From Bog-473 sp963717455 (lineage in GTDB: Bacteria; Actinomycetota; Acidimicrobiia; Acidimicrobiales; RAAP-2), in NCBI GenBank assembly GCA_963717455.1, contig OY970336.1, forward strand, positions 1,612,001 to 1,676,000: a DNA stretch of 64,000 nucleotides. Direction: 5' to 3'. Numbering within the stretch: the stretch's first letter is position 1; each line of letters starts with the position of its first letter. The position numbers were made by a program, and so were the translations under genes. Below, piece by piece: positions 52,410-61,796 of the stretch. The notes beneath the pieces are model-generated. The model searched no databases, had not been told where the DNA came from, and saw nothing but the letters and a program-made list of their open reading frames with translations.

Positions 52410-52637
52410 TCCTTCAAGCGTACCGTTCGGGCCCCCGTGTTTCAGGGGGGATCACCGAGACAAGATGCCGTGCTGCGTCAGGCCGCACCTCGGCGTCGCC
52501 GACCGATTTGATCGGCCTGCCCCATGCGGGCTTGCCGTTCCCTTTGTATGGTGCTGCACCGGGCGAGTTTCGCAGCCGGGTGCTCGCCCTCTCAGGACGC
52601 CCGCGTTCAACGGGAGGCACGGAACCAAGGAGAGATC

Positions 52638-52949
52638 ATGGGCCATTTGCAGCTCTCACGCACGAGACCGATTCCCGAGGCGTGGCAGGACATCTCCGAC
52701 GAGCAGAACGACGCCCAGACCGCTGCCATCTACCAGGTGATCGCCAAGCACAAGGGCGACGTGGCAGTCGTGAGCTACTCCCCGAGCCAGATGGCACTGA
52801 CCTCGGTGATCGAATACCCGGACGAGAAGTCCGCGCAGCGCAGCGTGGCCGAGATCCTCGCCCTCAATACCCTCGAGTTCGTATCGATCGAGACGCTGTG
52901 GGACGTGGTTGAGTGGGTCGGGATGGTGCGCGCGGCCAGCAACGCCTGA
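52638..52949 (+). CDS. Small conserved-looking protein of unknown function
   Basis: A 103-residue soluble protein with an alternating beta-alpha pattern (VAVVSYSPSQMALTSVIEYP, then DEKSAQRSVAEILALNTLEF), suggesting a small ferredoxin-like alpha/beta fold of the GYD/DUF3303 type. No catalytic motif is evident. The start is well supported by AAGGAGAGATC before the ATG. It stands alone. I do not recognise the family. Confidence 0.55.
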   Translation: MGHLQLSRTRPIPEAWQDISDEQNDAQTAAIYQVIAKHKGDVAVVSYSPSQMALTSVIEYPDEKSAQRSVAEILALNTLEFVSIETLWDVVEWVGMVRAASNA

Positions 52950-53092
52950 ACGGAGCGGGCACTGAGACCAGGCGGCTAGATCGGTTCCAGGGGTCGACTT
53001 CGACGTGCAATGGCCGCCACGGCGCGATCCGTTCCGCGCTGCCGTCCGCAGCCGGAGTCTGCGCGTCAGCCATGGACCCCTCTCGTTGCATG

Positions 53093-54016
53093 TCAGGCGA
53101 ACAGTGATTCGCGATGGCGGAGGATGGCGCAGAGGGTTTCGTTGTAAGGCGTCTCGAGTCCGAGCTCGTGGCTGAGGGCGACGACCTGTCCATTGATGGC
53201 GTCCACCTCCGAGGGTCGTCGGGCGAGGTGGTCCAGGCGCATCGATGGGCTGGCGTTGGGGATCGTGGCGGCGAAGTCGGTCACGTACACGAGCGGATCG
53301 TCGAACGTGAACTCGATCCCTCTGGCGACGCCGAGCCGGTAGGCCTCTGCGGCGCAACCGAGCGCGACTCTCCAGGCCTCGGGGTTCGACATCAGCTCGC
53401 CCACCGTGACGTCGAAGACTGCGCACGGAGCGCTGAGCGTGACGTTGCAGAGGAACTTCTCCCAGATCATGAGCGTCACGTCGGCGAAGGCTCTGACGTT
53501 GAAGCCGGCGTCGTGCCACGCGTGCTCAATTCGCTGGACCCGGTCCGTCATGCCACCGTGCATCTCGCCGATTCGGATCAGTCGCATGCCTTCGTGGTGC
53601 ACGTGCCCCGGCTCAGGGATCGACGACCCGAATCCCTCGGCGATCCCGATGACGATGTGCTCCTGCGGGATGTGGCGCGCCACCCGCTCGCCCGCTCCGA
53701 GCCCGTTCTGGAACGCCATGACCACAGTGTCGGGCTTGAGCAGCGGTGCGATCTCCGCCGCCACCTCGTCGACGGCTGAGGCCTTGGTCGCGATCACCCA
53801 CACGTCACAGATCCCGGCATCCCGTGCTGCGTGTCCGACGTGGAGGCTGTCGACCACGAAGCTGCCGCTGGCACCCGAGACGCTCAGCCCCGAGGTGGCG
53901 ATGGCGTCGATGTGCTCCTGCCAGGTGTCGATGGCCCAGACCTCGTGTCCCGCCCTGGCGAGGAGGCCGGCATAGACCGAGCCCATGGCGCCCGTTCCGA
54001 CAATTGCGATCTTCAT
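53093..54016 (-). CDS. 2-dehydropantoate 2-reductase-family (ketopantoate reductase)
   Basis: A 307-residue NADP-dependent reductase. The N-terminal dinucleotide motif is MKIAIVGTGAMGSVYAGLLA, followed by DVWVIATKASAVDEVA and FQNGLGAGERVARHI. The C-terminal helical domain contains the catalytic Lys region WEKFLCNVTLSAPCAV (NXXK-type). PanE makes pantoate for CoA, but the ApbA/PanE family also covers other 2-keto acid reductases, and no panB or panC is near. Single gene. Confidence 0.83.
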   Translation of the reverse strand: MKIAIVGTGAMGSVYAGLLARAGHEVWAIDTWQEHIDAIATSGLSVSGASGSFVVDSLHVGHAARDAGICDVWVIATKASAVDEVAAEIAPLLKPDTVVMAFQNGLGAGERVARHIPQEHIVIGIAEGFGSSIPEPGHVHHEGMRLIRIGEMHGGMTDRVQRIEHAWHDAGFNVRAFADVTLMIWEKFLCNVTLSAPCAVFDVTVGELMSNPEAWRVALGCAAEAYRLGVARGIEFTFDDPLVYVTDFAATIPNASPSMRLDHLARRPSEVDAINGQVVALSHELGLETPYNETLCAILRHRESLFA

Positions 54017-54277
54017 CTCACTTTCCAGGTTCGCAGCTCACGAGGGACTGCCTGCTTCATGGTTCGATCGTCCCAGCCCCCTGACCACGACGGGTCGCCT
54101 GGCGCAGCTCGTGCGGCGAGATCCCCCGACAGCTCGTCATGGCTCCGCCGGCATCAGAGAGATTCTATGGAATGGCGGGCAGAAGCCGGACGCTCCTGGG
54201 ACCGGAATTTCGGTCGTCAATCGACGAATCGGGACGGTGCCCACCGAGGCCATTGGCCACGGTGGTGTGGTGGCCCC

Positions 54278-54970
54278 TCAGCTGCATGGCGGGGACACCC
54301 GGCGCAGCACGCGCAGGCTCCCGCAGGCACCGTCGTCGACGAATTCCCCCGAGTCGAGCGCGGCGCAGTAGAGCTCGTAGGGCGGGCGCCCCCCCTCGGC
54401 CGGATCGGGGAACACGTCGTGGATGGCCAGCCATCCCCCTTGGGCCACATGCGGCGCCCAGCCCCGGAAGTCGGCCCAGGCGGGTTCCTCCCCGTGGCCG
54501 CCGTCGATGAAGCAGAAGGCCAGCGGCCTGTCCCAGCGCGCCGCGACGGTGGGGGAGTCACCGACGATGCCGACGACCGACGCCTCGAGCCCGGCGCCGG
54601 CGATGGTCCGCCGCCAGTGCAGCAGTGTGTCGATCCGTCCTGCGTCGGGATCGACGAGGTCGGGCTCGTGGTACTCCCATCCTGGCTGGTTCTCCTCCGA
54701 GCCCCGGTGATGGTCGACCGAGAGCACCACCGCTCCGCTGGCCTCGGCGGCCGCACCGAGATACACGGTGGACTTCCCGCACCACGCGCCGATCTCGACG
54801 AAGGTGGGGGGTCTCGCGCCCGGCAGCTGCTCCTGCCCCGCCCGGAGGGCAGCGTGGAAGAGCGCCTCTCCCTCGTCGTCAGGCATGAAGCCGCGAGTGC
54901 GGCGAGCCGTCTCGAAGAGCCTGCGCACCCTTTCGGGATCGGGGCCGCCGCCGTCCGGCGCCTGGGCCAT
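54278..54970 (-). CDS. Class I methyltransferase (methyltransferase_24/CmcI-like)
   Basis: A 230-residue protein. The SAM-binding start is TFVEIGAWCGKSTVYLGAAA, with downstream VLSVDHHRGSEENQPGWEY and an acidic motif FCFIDGGHGEEPAWADF. These match the methyltransferase_24 group that methylates small molecules or glycans. ATG 54970 overlaps the stop of the aminopeptidase (ATGA), so it is translated with it. Confidence 0.78.
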   Translation of the reverse strand: MAQAPDGGGPDPERVRRLFETARRTRGFMPDDEGEALFHAALRAGQEQLPGARPPTFVEIGAWCGKSTVYLGAAAEASGAVVLSVDHHRGSEENQPGWEYHEPDLVDPDAGRIDTLLHWRRTIAGAGLEASVVGIVGDSPTVAARWDRPLAFCFIDGGHGEEPAWADFRGWAPHVAQGGWLAIHDVFPDPAEGGRPPYELYCAALDSGEFVDDGACGSLRVLRRVSPPCS

Positions 54971-57579
54971 CAGGAGGTGTGGGTGCTGGCGGCCCGCAAC
55001 GAGTCGGCCAGCCCGGCGCGCTCGCGAGCGGCGAAGGCGACGTTCACCCGCAGCCGTTCCACCGACTGGGCCACACGACGCGGCCCCGAGGTCAGCGGGT
55101 GCTCCTCGAGGAAGGCGATCGCGCGCTGGGCGAAGCCGGCGTCCGCGCAGAGTGCAGGCACCGCCTCGATGATGCGCGGCGGGGCGTTCTTGGGGAAACG
55201 ATCGAGCATGGTGTCCCAGCTCTGGGTCACGCGCTCCCACACGGCTTGGTTGCCGACGGGATTGGTCAGGAGGGCGCTGATGACGCTGAACCCGTTCTGG
55301 CTGCGCACCTCGGTGAGGGCCAGGTCGAAGGTGCGAAGGCACAGCTCGACGTCGGGGAAGCTGGCGAGCGCGCCCAGCGAGCGCATCTCCTCCTGTGGCG
55401 TCGACGCCGATCGGTAGCGCTCGAGGAGCACGTCATAGTCGCCGGGGCGCACCAGCTGGGCGACGACGGTCAGCACCGCGGTCTCGATGTCGGCGGGGAC
55501 CGGGTCGCCCGAGCCCCCACCAATCGGGGAGGCGTCGAAGCGACGGGCTGCCTCTGCTCGGACCTCAGGGTCTGCTCCGACCGTGCCCATGAGGTTGATG
55601 GCGAGCGCCCGCAGCGACGGGGTGCGGTCACTCTCCCCGGGGCGGGCGTCAAAACCCAGCTCGCGATGTATGGGGCCGATCAGCGCGGCCACCGCTTCGT
55701 GCAGCGCGCCCTTGTGCTCGGGCAGTGCGATGCGGTTGGTGAGGCCGAGGGCCCCGCCGACGGGCGCCCATGGTGCCGGATCGGGCTCGAGCCCCAAGCG
55801 CGAGGCCAGGACCAGGAACTCCCGCAGAGGGGTTCGGCCGGCCAACGTCGTCGCCCAGGTGTCGGCCAGCAGATTGGCGCGCTCGAGCGGGGTGAGCTCG
55901 CTCAGGTGCTCGGCCAGCTCCAGCCGGTGCTGGGATTCGTAACCGACCCTGAACACCCCCCACCCGCCCGCGTTCAGCACCGCCAGGCCCTGTGCTGCCT
56001 CTTCGATCGGTGTCGGATCGGGCCCGAGCACCAGGTGCCGCATCGGCGCGCCCGGCTTCTCCCCGGCCGGCAGCGCGCGCACCGCGAGGGGCACCTGCCA
56101 CTCGGTTCCGATGGACGACGTGGTGCCCGGAGGAGGCGGCCCGAATGCAAACGGCTCCTGGGCCACGGTGTCGCCGTGGAGAGAGACCAGGGGATGGCCG
56201 CCTTGGAGGATGAACGTGTTCATCATGTCGCGCACCGGCGCACCGCTGGCGTCCTCGAGGGCGTCCCAGAGGTCGGTTGTCACGGTGTTGCCGTAGGCGT
56301 GGGCCTTCAGGTACGTGCGGACGCCGTCCCGGAAGACGTCGGCCCCGATGTGCTGTTCGAGCATGCGCAACACCCCGCAGCCCTTCTCGTAGGTGAGGAG
56401 GTCGAACATCCCCTCCGCCTCCTTGGGCGGGCCAACGGGGTACTCGATCGGACGCGTCGAGTGCACGGCATCGATCGCAAGCGCCGCCTCGCGCGAGGGC
56501 GCGAAGCCGACCCAGCGGTCCCACGACGGCCGGAAGGCGTCGACGCAGAGCATCTCCATGAAGGTGGCGAAGGCCTCGTTGAGCCAGATGCCCTCCCACC
56601 ACTTCATGGTCACGAGATCGCCGAACCACATGTGCGCCAGCTCGTGGGCGATCACATCGGCCACGCGCTCGAGCTCGGCCCGGGCCGCGGCCGCCGTGTC
56701 CACCAGCAGGGCCGTGTCGCGGAAGGTGATGCAGCCGAGGTTCTCCATGGCCCCGGCCGCGAAGTCGGGGATGGCGACCAGGTCCACCTTCTCGCCGGCG
56801 TAGGGGACGTTGAAGTAGTCGGTGAAGAAGCGCAGCGCGAACGCGCCGACCTCGAGGGCGAACTGGCCCAGGTGCCGCTTCCCCGGCGTGCACACGACCC
56901 GGAGGGGCACGCCGTCGGCATCGACGGTCTCAGTGGCCTCGAGCTTCCCGACGACGAAGGCGACCAGGTAGGTGGACATCTTCATGGTGGGGGAGAACCG
57001 GATACGCCGCTTGTCCGCAACCTGGTCGGTGCCGACGATGGGGGAATTGGAGATCGCGTCCACGTCCTGATCCACGATGAGCGCGATCTCGAAGACCGCC
57101 TTGCGGTCCGGCTCGTCGAAACAGGGGAAGCAGCGCCGGGCGTCGACTGACTCGAACTGCGTCGTCGCGATGGTCTGGGTCTCGCCGTCCGGACCGGTGT
57201 AGGTCGAGCGGTAGAACCCGCGCAGCTTGTCGTTGAGGGTGCCGGTGAAACGGCAGCTGATGGTGCACGGCCCGAGGGGCAGCTCGGAGGGAGGACGGAA
57301 GACGACCTGCTCGAGCTCGTCGTCGAAGCTCACGCTGCAGCCGACGACGCTCCCGTCGGCGAGGAGGACCTCGGCGTCGCTCACTGCCAGCTCGGCGGCG
57401 TTGAGCACGATCTCCGTAACCGCCTCGTGGATGACGGCGTCGATGGCGACGGTGCCCGAGAAGGTGGCCGAGGCCACGTCCGGTTCGATCTCCAATCGGT
57501 AGGTCACCGGTTCGACCGTCCGCGGCAGGCGGTACGCCTCCGAGCCGGGCGCGACATTCGACGTGGGAGCTGGTGGCAT
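54970..57579 (-). CDS. pepN: M1-family aminopeptidase N
   Basis: About 869 residues. The substrate-recognition motif GAMEN lies at residues 276-280, and zinc-binding HELAH at 312-316 with Glu 335 in WLNEAFATF, the HEXXH-x18-E of gluzincins. The C-terminal ERAP1-like helical domain follows. It removes N-terminal residues from peptides in the cytosol. ATG 57579 was chosen: it lies 7 nt after a TAGCCT box on the minus strand (leaderless) and leaves a clear divergent promoter with the PfkB gene; the longer frame to 57837 would overlap that gene. Confidence 0.92.
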   Translation of the reverse strand: MPPAPTSNVAPGSEAYRLPRTVEPVTYRLEIEPDVASATFSGTVAIDAVIHEAVTEIVLNAAELAVSDAEVLLADGSVVGCSVSFDDELEQVVFRPPSELPLGPCTISCRFTGTLNDKLRGFYRSTYTGPDGETQTIATTQFESVDARRCFPCFDEPDRKAVFEIALIVDQDVDAISNSPIVGTDQVADKRRIRFSPTMKMSTYLVAFVVGKLEATETVDADGVPLRVVCTPGKRHLGQFALEVGAFALRFFTDYFNVPYAGEKVDLVAIPDFAAGAMENLGCITFRDTALLVDTAAAARAELERVADVIAHELAHMWFGDLVTMKWWEGIWLNEAFATFMEMLCVDAFRPSWDRWVGFAPSREAALAIDAVHSTRPIEYPVGPPKEAEGMFDLLTYEKGCGVLRMLEQHIGADVFRDGVRTYLKAHAYGNTVTTDLWDALEDASGAPVRDMMNTFILQGGHPLVSLHGDTVAQEPFAFGPPPPGTTSSIGTEWQVPLAVRALPAGEKPGAPMRHLVLGPDPTPIEEAAQGLAVLNAGGWGVFRVGYESQHRLELAEHLSELTPLERANLLADTWATTLAGRTPLREFLVLASRLGLEPDPAPWAPVGGALGLTNRIALPEHKGALHEAVAALIGPIHRELGFDARPGESDRTPSLRALAINLMGTVGADPEVRAEAARRFDASPIGGGSGDPVPADIETAVLTVVAQLVRPGDYDVLLERYRSASTPQEEMRSLGALASFPDVELCLRTFDLALTEVRSQNGFSVISALLTNPVGNQAVWERVTQSWDTMLDRFPKNAPPRIIEAVPALCADAGFAQRAIAFLEEHPLTSGPRRVAQSVERLRVNVAFAARERAGLADSLRAASTHTS

Positions 57580-57622
57580 CCGGTGAAGGCTACCCGCGTT
57601 GCTGCGAGTAGGTTCTCGCAGC

Positions 57623-58696
57623 GTGCCCGCCGACGACGCCACGACTGCCGACCATGCCGATCCACCCCCCGGGACCGACGAGGAGCCCGGGCACGATCTC
57701 GACGTCGTGGCCATCGGTTCGCCCCTCTTGGACGTGATCGAGATGGCGACCTCCGAGCAGCTGGCCCAGGTGGGCCTCGAGAAGGGGTCCATGACCCTCA
57801 TCGACCTGGTGACCGCCAATGCCGTCCAGGAGTTCATGGGGGCCCCGCGCTACGTCTCTGGAGGCTCGGTGGCCAACACCACCGCCGGGATCGCCGAGCT
57901 GGGGGGAACGGCAGGCTTCGTCGGGGCACTGGCCGACGACGAGATCGGCCGGACCTACACCGAGAACCTGCGGGCAGCAGGCGTCGAATTCGAGCCGCAC
58001 TACAGCGAGTCGGCGGCCGGAGACGGGCTCGGCACGGGCCGCTGCGTGGTCCTCATCAGCGAGGACGCGGACCGGACGATGGGGACCTACCTGGGGGCAG
58101 CCTCCACCTTGTCACCCGAGGGTGTCCCGACCCCCTTCGTGGCCCGGGCGTCCGTCGTGCTCCTCGAGGGCTACCTGTGGGACGTCCCCGCGGCCAAGGA
58201 GGCCATGCGCCACGCGGCAGCCACCGCGCATTTCTCCGAGGGCTCGGTGGCACTCTCCCTCTCGGACCCCTTCTGTGTCAGCCGGCACCAGCGCGAGTTC
58301 CTCGACCTGCTCATCGACGACGTCGACATCCTGCTCGGCAACGAGGAGGAGATCACCATGCTCTTCGGCGCCACGTCCTATGGGAAGGCCATTCAGGCTG
58401 CCGAAGAGACCGGCCTGCTCGTCGTGATGACCCGCGGCGCCCAGGGGGCCGTCGTGTTGACCGCGCAGGGCCCCGAGGCTATCCCCGCCGCGCCGGTGGA
58501 GCGGGTGGTGGACACGACCGGAGCGGGCGACCTCTTCGCCGCCGGCTTCCTCTTCGGCCTCACCCACAGCATGGGCCCGGTGGAGAGCACGACACTCGGC
58601 GGGCTCTGCGCGGCCGAGGTCATCTCCCACACGGGGGCCCGGCCCGAGGCCGACCTCAAGACGCTTGCCGCATCCGCCGGCCTGCTGCGGGCATAA
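57623..58696 (+). CDS. PfkB-family carbohydrate/nucleoside kinase (adenosine kinase-like)
   Basis: About 357 residues. The N-terminal signature GSPLLDVIEMA, the substrate-binding YVSGGSVANTTAGIAELGG and the catalytic DTTGAGDLFAAGFLFG are all present. The layout without a ribokinase-type lid most resembles adenosine-kinase-like PfkB proteins. GTG 57623 lies 8 nt after a TAGGTT box, so the mRNA is probably leaderless; ATG 57599 would overlap the promoter. YchF follows 13 bp downstream. Confidence 0.85.
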   Translation: MPADDATTADHADPPPGTDEEPGHDLDVVAIGSPLLDVIEMATSEQLAQVGLEKGSMTLIDLVTANAVQEFMGAPRYVSGGSVANTTAGIAELGGTAGFVGALADDEIGRTYTENLRAAGVEFEPHYSESAAGDGLGTGRCVVLISEDADRTMGTYLGAASTLSPEGVPTPFVARASVVLLEGYLWDVPAAKEAMRHAAATAHFSEGSVALSLSDPFCVSRHQREFLDLLIDDVDILLGNEEEITMLFGATSYGKAIQAAEETGLLVVMTRGAQGAVVLTAQGPEAIPAAPVERVVDTTGAGDLFAAGFLFGLTHSMGPVESTTLGGLCAAEVISHTGARPEADLKTLAASAGLLRA

Positions 58697-58709
58697 ACCG
58701 GGTGGCATC

Positions 58710-59795
58710 GTGAGCCTGTCGATCGGGATCGTCGGACTGCCCAACGTGGGCAAGTCCACGCTGTTCAACGCGCTGACCAACAACGAAGTGCTGGCAGCCA
58801 ACTATCCCTTCGCCACCATCGACCCCAACGTGGGTGTCGTCGCCGTGCCCGACTCGCGACTCGAGAAGCTGGCCGCCCTCTATGACGGCGCCCCGGTGGT
58901 GCCGGCGTCGGTCACGTTCGTCGACATCGCCGGTCTGGTCCGCGGGGCGTCGCAGGGCGAGGGGCTGGGCAACAAGTTCCTGGCGGCCATCCGTGAGACG
59001 GACGCCATCTGCCAGGTGGTGCGCGACTTCCACGACGACGACGTGGTTCACGTCGACGCGCGCGTCGACCCGGCGAGGGACATCGAGACGGTGAACACGG
59101 AGCTGATCCTGGCCGACCTCCAGACGGTCGAGCAGCGCCTGCCGCGCCTGGTGCGCGAGGCCAAGGGCGCAGCCGCGCTCAAGCCCACGGTCGAGGCAGT
59201 CGCGGCGGCGGAGCGGATCCTGGGCGAGGGCCGCACCGTCTCGAGCGCGGCGGCGGCATGCGAAGTGGACGCCGCACTGCTGCGTGACCTGCACCTGCTC
59301 ACGGCAAAGCCTTTCATCTACGTCTTCAATGTCGACGAAGGGGCACTGACCGACGCCGATCTCGCGGCCCGGCTCGTCGAGAGCGTCCGGCCGGCGCACG
59401 CCGTCGTGCTGTGCGCCCAGATCGAGGCCGAGGTGGCCGGCCTCGATCCCGAGGACGCACGCGAGCTCCTGCGCAGCTACGGGCAGGAGGAGTCAGGCCT
59501 GGAACAGCTGGTGCACGTGGGTTTCGCCACCCTCGGGCTCCAGACGTTCCTGACGGCCGGGCCCAAGGAGGCTCGTGCGTGGACCATCCATGTCGGCGAC
59601 ACGGCACCCAAGGCGGCCGGCGTGATCCACACCGACTTCGAGCGAGGGTTCATCAAGGCGGAGGTGATCAGCTTCGACGATCTCGTTGAGGCGGGATCGG
59701 TCGCCGCGGCACGCAACGCCGGCAAGGCGCGCATGGAGGGCAAGGACTACGTCATGCGGGACGGTGACGTGGTGGAGTTCCGTTTCAACACCTGA
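58710..59795 (+). CDS. ychF: Redox-regulated ATPase YchF
   Basis: A 361-residue Obg-family P-loop protein. G1 is GIVGLPNVGKSTLFN, the switch regions run through ANYPFATIDPNVG and FVDIAGLVRGASQGEGLGNK, and a helical insert and the C-terminal TGS domain (RAWTIHVGDTAPKAAGVIHT, VMRDGDVVEFRFN) follow. YchF binds the ribosome and hydrolyses ATP in preference to GTP. GTG start 13 bp after the PfkB gene. Confidence 0.95.
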   Translation: MSLSIGIVGLPNVGKSTLFNALTNNEVLAANYPFATIDPNVGVVAVPDSRLEKLAALYDGAPVVPASVTFVDIAGLVRGASQGEGLGNKFLAAIRETDAICQVVRDFHDDDVVHVDARVDPARDIETVNTELILADLQTVEQRLPRLVREAKGAAALKPTVEAVAAAERILGEGRTVSSAAAACEVDAALLRDLHLLTAKPFIYVFNVDEGALTDADLAARLVESVRPAHAVVLCAQIEAEVAGLDPEDARELLRSYGQEESGLEQLVHVGFATLGLQTFLTAGPKEARAWTIHVGDTAPKAAGVIHTDFERGFIKAEVISFDDLVEAGSVAAARNAGKARMEGKDYVMRDGDVVEFRFNT

Positions 59796-59813
59796 GGCCG
59801 GGTGCGGCCGGCG

Positions 59814-60344
59814 TCAGCTGTTCGGGTTGACGTTGGGGTTGCCGACCGAGAACGCGGTCGTGACCTGTTGCCCCTTGGCGTTCAGCACGTACCACAGGCC
59901 CCCGTCCTGGTCGATCCCCTGGCCCGTCACCATGCCGGGCGTGACGTCGAGGTTGTAGGCGTAGAGCGGGTGCCCGCCGTAGGAGAGCTGGGTCGAACCG
60001 TCGGGCCGCCGCAGCGTCCCCACCAGCGCGGGGTCGACGCCCCGACCCAACCGGACGGGCCCGGACCGGATGAGCGGCGGCCACTGGAACACGCAGCCGT
60101 CGTTGAGGCAGGCGCTGTGCGTCGGGGAGTCGGGGACGAAGTCGTAGAGCGTGTTCCCGCCGCCGGTGGCGAGGATGGGCCCGGCCGGCGAGCGCTGAAG
60201 GGTCAGCGTGAGCGAGGTGTCGGTCGTCGGGGGCGCCGACAGCGTCGTGACGTCGCCACCGCCCGAGCAGGCGGTGAGGGCGAGGGCGAGCACGGCCAGG
60301 GCTGCGGGGACGATGCCGGCGGAAGGGCGCAGCTGCCTCCGCAT
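59814..60344 (-). CDS. Lipoprotein with Yx(FWY)xxD repeats (PF03640-type)
   Basis: A 176-residue lipoprotein. Lipobox ALTAC is followed by a Ser/Thr linker, then two copies of the repeat seen in PF03640 proteins: LYDFVPDSPTHSACLNDGC and LYAYNLDVTPGMVTGQGI, each with aromatic and Asp residues. Function is unknown, but it is often found near copper or electron-transfer proteins. Its ATG overlaps the stop of the SCO1 gene (ATGA), and it ends a three-gene operon. Confidence 0.8.
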   Translation of the reverse strand: MRRQLRPSAGIVPAALAVLALALTACSGGGDVTTLSAPPTTDTSLTLTLQRSPAGPILATGGGNTLYDFVPDSPTHSACLNDGCVFQWPPLIRSGPVRLGRGVDPALVGTLRRPDGSTQLSYGGHPLYAYNLDVTPGMVTGQGIDQDGGLWYVLNAKGQQVTTAFSVGNPNVNPNS

Positions 60345-61099
60345 CAGGATCCCGACGCAGAGATGTTGGTGCCGAGCATCCAGCCGATGGACGCCAGCGC
60401 CTCGGCGATGGTCCAGTCGGGCTGCTGGGGGTGTTGCAGGTTGTGCAGCCCGCCGTCGTTGAGCAGCGAGGTCAGCTTGTGGTTGAGCCCGCCCAGGTTC
60501 GGCGCCGTGGCGTCGACGAACCGCTCGTGGCCGTCGGTGCCGATCAGGATGTAGCCGTCGGTGTGGTTCACGTCGTAGGTCAGGGGCGTGCCGGTGAACC
60601 AGTCGATCTTGGGCGGCTGGTCCTCGGGGACGATCTGGTACTCGACGCCGAACGGCTTCCAGAAGGCAGCGACGTTCGCCGGGGTGCCCGTCCACAGGTC
60701 CCAGTCGGCGCCGAATTCCCTCTGGTAGGCAGCCAGGCGCGCCACGGTGTCGCGGCCGGGGTCCACGGTGGCTTCGACGAAGACGACGCGGTGCGCCAGC
60801 CCGGCGTCCCGCAGGGCGCGCTGGAGGGAGATGAAGGCGCCCGTGACGAGCGGGCACTCGTCTTGGCACAGCGACAAGAAGGGCGCGAGGACCACGACCT
60901 TGCCGCGCAGCGCGGCGAGGGACACCGGTTGACCCCGCTGATCGACGAGCGGGACGCTCTGCGGCGTCGGTCGATCGAGCACGAGCCCCTGGCTGGGCGG
61001 TGGCGCGGCCGGTGCGGACGATCTGCAGGCGGCGAGTACCAGGCCGAGCGTGAGGGCGAGGACGGTGCCGACGGCCCGGCGGCGGGGGAATCGGCTCAG
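60344..61099 (-). CDS. SCO1/SenC copper-chaperone lipoprotein, apparent CTG start
   Basis: About 251 residues. The thioredoxin-like core has the copper-binding CxxxC (LSLCQDECPLV) and the later His in DVNHTDGYILIG, as in SCO1 proteins that load the CuA site of cytochrome oxidase. The only ATG/GTG start (60982) would remove any export signal. Reading on upstream gives LSRFPRRRAVGTVLALTLG then LVLAAC, a perfect lipoprotein signal beginning at CTG 61099. That CTG overlaps the upstream stop (CTGA), exactly like the other overlaps in this operon, and GGGGAGGA lies 6 nt before it. Confidence 0.82.
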   Translation of the reverse strand: MSRFPRRRAVGTVLALTLGLVLAACRSSAPAAPPPSQGLVLDRPTPQSVPLVDQRGQPVSLAALRGKVVVLAPFLSLCQDECPLVTGAFISLQRALRDAGLAHRVVFVEATVDPGRDTVARLAAYQREFGADWDLWTGTPANVAAFWKPFGVEYQIVPEDQPPKIDWFTGTPLTYDVNHTDGYILIGTDGHERFVDATAPNLGGLNHKLTSLLNDGGLHNLQHPQQPDWTIAEALASIGWMLGTNISASGS

Positions 61100-61707
61100 G
61101 CGTTGTCCTCCCCGGCGGGCAGGAACGTGAAGGGGAGGTCGGCCAGGGAGATCAGCGTGGAGGCGATCCAGCGCGTGAGCGCGTCGAACACCGGCTCGAT
61201 GGTCGATGGGTTCTCCAGCTGCTGCTCGCTGAAGCGGACGGAACCCTCGTAGGTGGCCTCGGCGGCCCAGCGCAGGCCGTCGGCGTCGCCGTCGGCGTCC
61301 GTGCGCACCTGCTCGATCGTCGTGGCCGTGCGGACGAGGTCCATGGGATCACCGAGGGGACCCGTGATCGGCAGGGCGGCCATCACCTTCTCGGTGTCGG
61401 GGGCCTCGGCCATGCGCTGGACGCGGAGCGCGACCTCGATCACGACCTCGGGGAGCTCGTCGGGCGGCTCGCCGATCGACCAGCTCCGGTATGAGGTCTG
61501 GCTCCAGGTTGGCCAGTCGACCGAGACGTCGGCGCGCACCCGTGGGGGCTGCTCCTCGCCGGGCAGGCTGTAGGACGTCTCCCAGGACACGTCGCCCAGG
61601 AAGACGTCCACCTGGAAGCGCTCCTCCACGGCCTGGCGCTGGAGCAGCGCCCGGTCGAAGGAGGCACGCATCGTGCCGATGACGTCAACGAGGAGGTGGT
61701 CGAGCAC
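61096..61707 (-). CDS. Hypothetical protein, first gene of the SCO1 operon
   Basis: A 203-residue soluble protein without recognised motifs. It is rich in acidic residues and contains strands such as RFQVDVFLGDVSWETSYSLP and AATYEGSVRFSEQQLENPST, suggesting a compact beta-sheet protein. GTG 61707 lies 8 nt after a TATCCT box (minus strand), so it is probably leaderless. It is coupled to SCO1 by a CTGA overlap. Confidence 0.6.
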   Translation of the reverse strand: MLDHLLVDVIGTMRASFDRALLQRQAVEERFQVDVFLGDVSWETSYSLPGEEQPPRVRADVSVDWPTWSQTSYRSWSIGEPPDELPEVVIEVALRVQRMAEAPDTEKVMAALPITGPLGDPMDLVRTATTIEQVRTDADGDADGLRWAAEATYEGSVRFSEQQLENPSTIEPVFDALTRWIASTLISLADLPFTFLPAGEDNA

Positions 61708-61715
61708 GCTGCACG

Positions 61716-61789
61716 AGGATAGGCCCGCCGAGAGGCGGGCCGGTCTCGCCCCACCGATGGCCGGTCAGGCAGGTCACGGCTGTTACGGT
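61716..61789. promoter_or_regulatory. Divergent leaderless promoters flanking a perfect hairpin/palindrome
   Basis: On the minus strand TATCCT (61721-61716) lies 8 nt before GTG 61707. On the plus strand TACGGT (61784-61789) lies 7 nt before ATG 61797. Between them GGCCCGCC-GAGA-GGCGGGCC (61722-61741) is a perfect 8-bp inverted repeat abutting the minus-strand -10; it may be an operator. Confidence 0.5.
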
Positions 61790-61796
61790 CGGGCCG

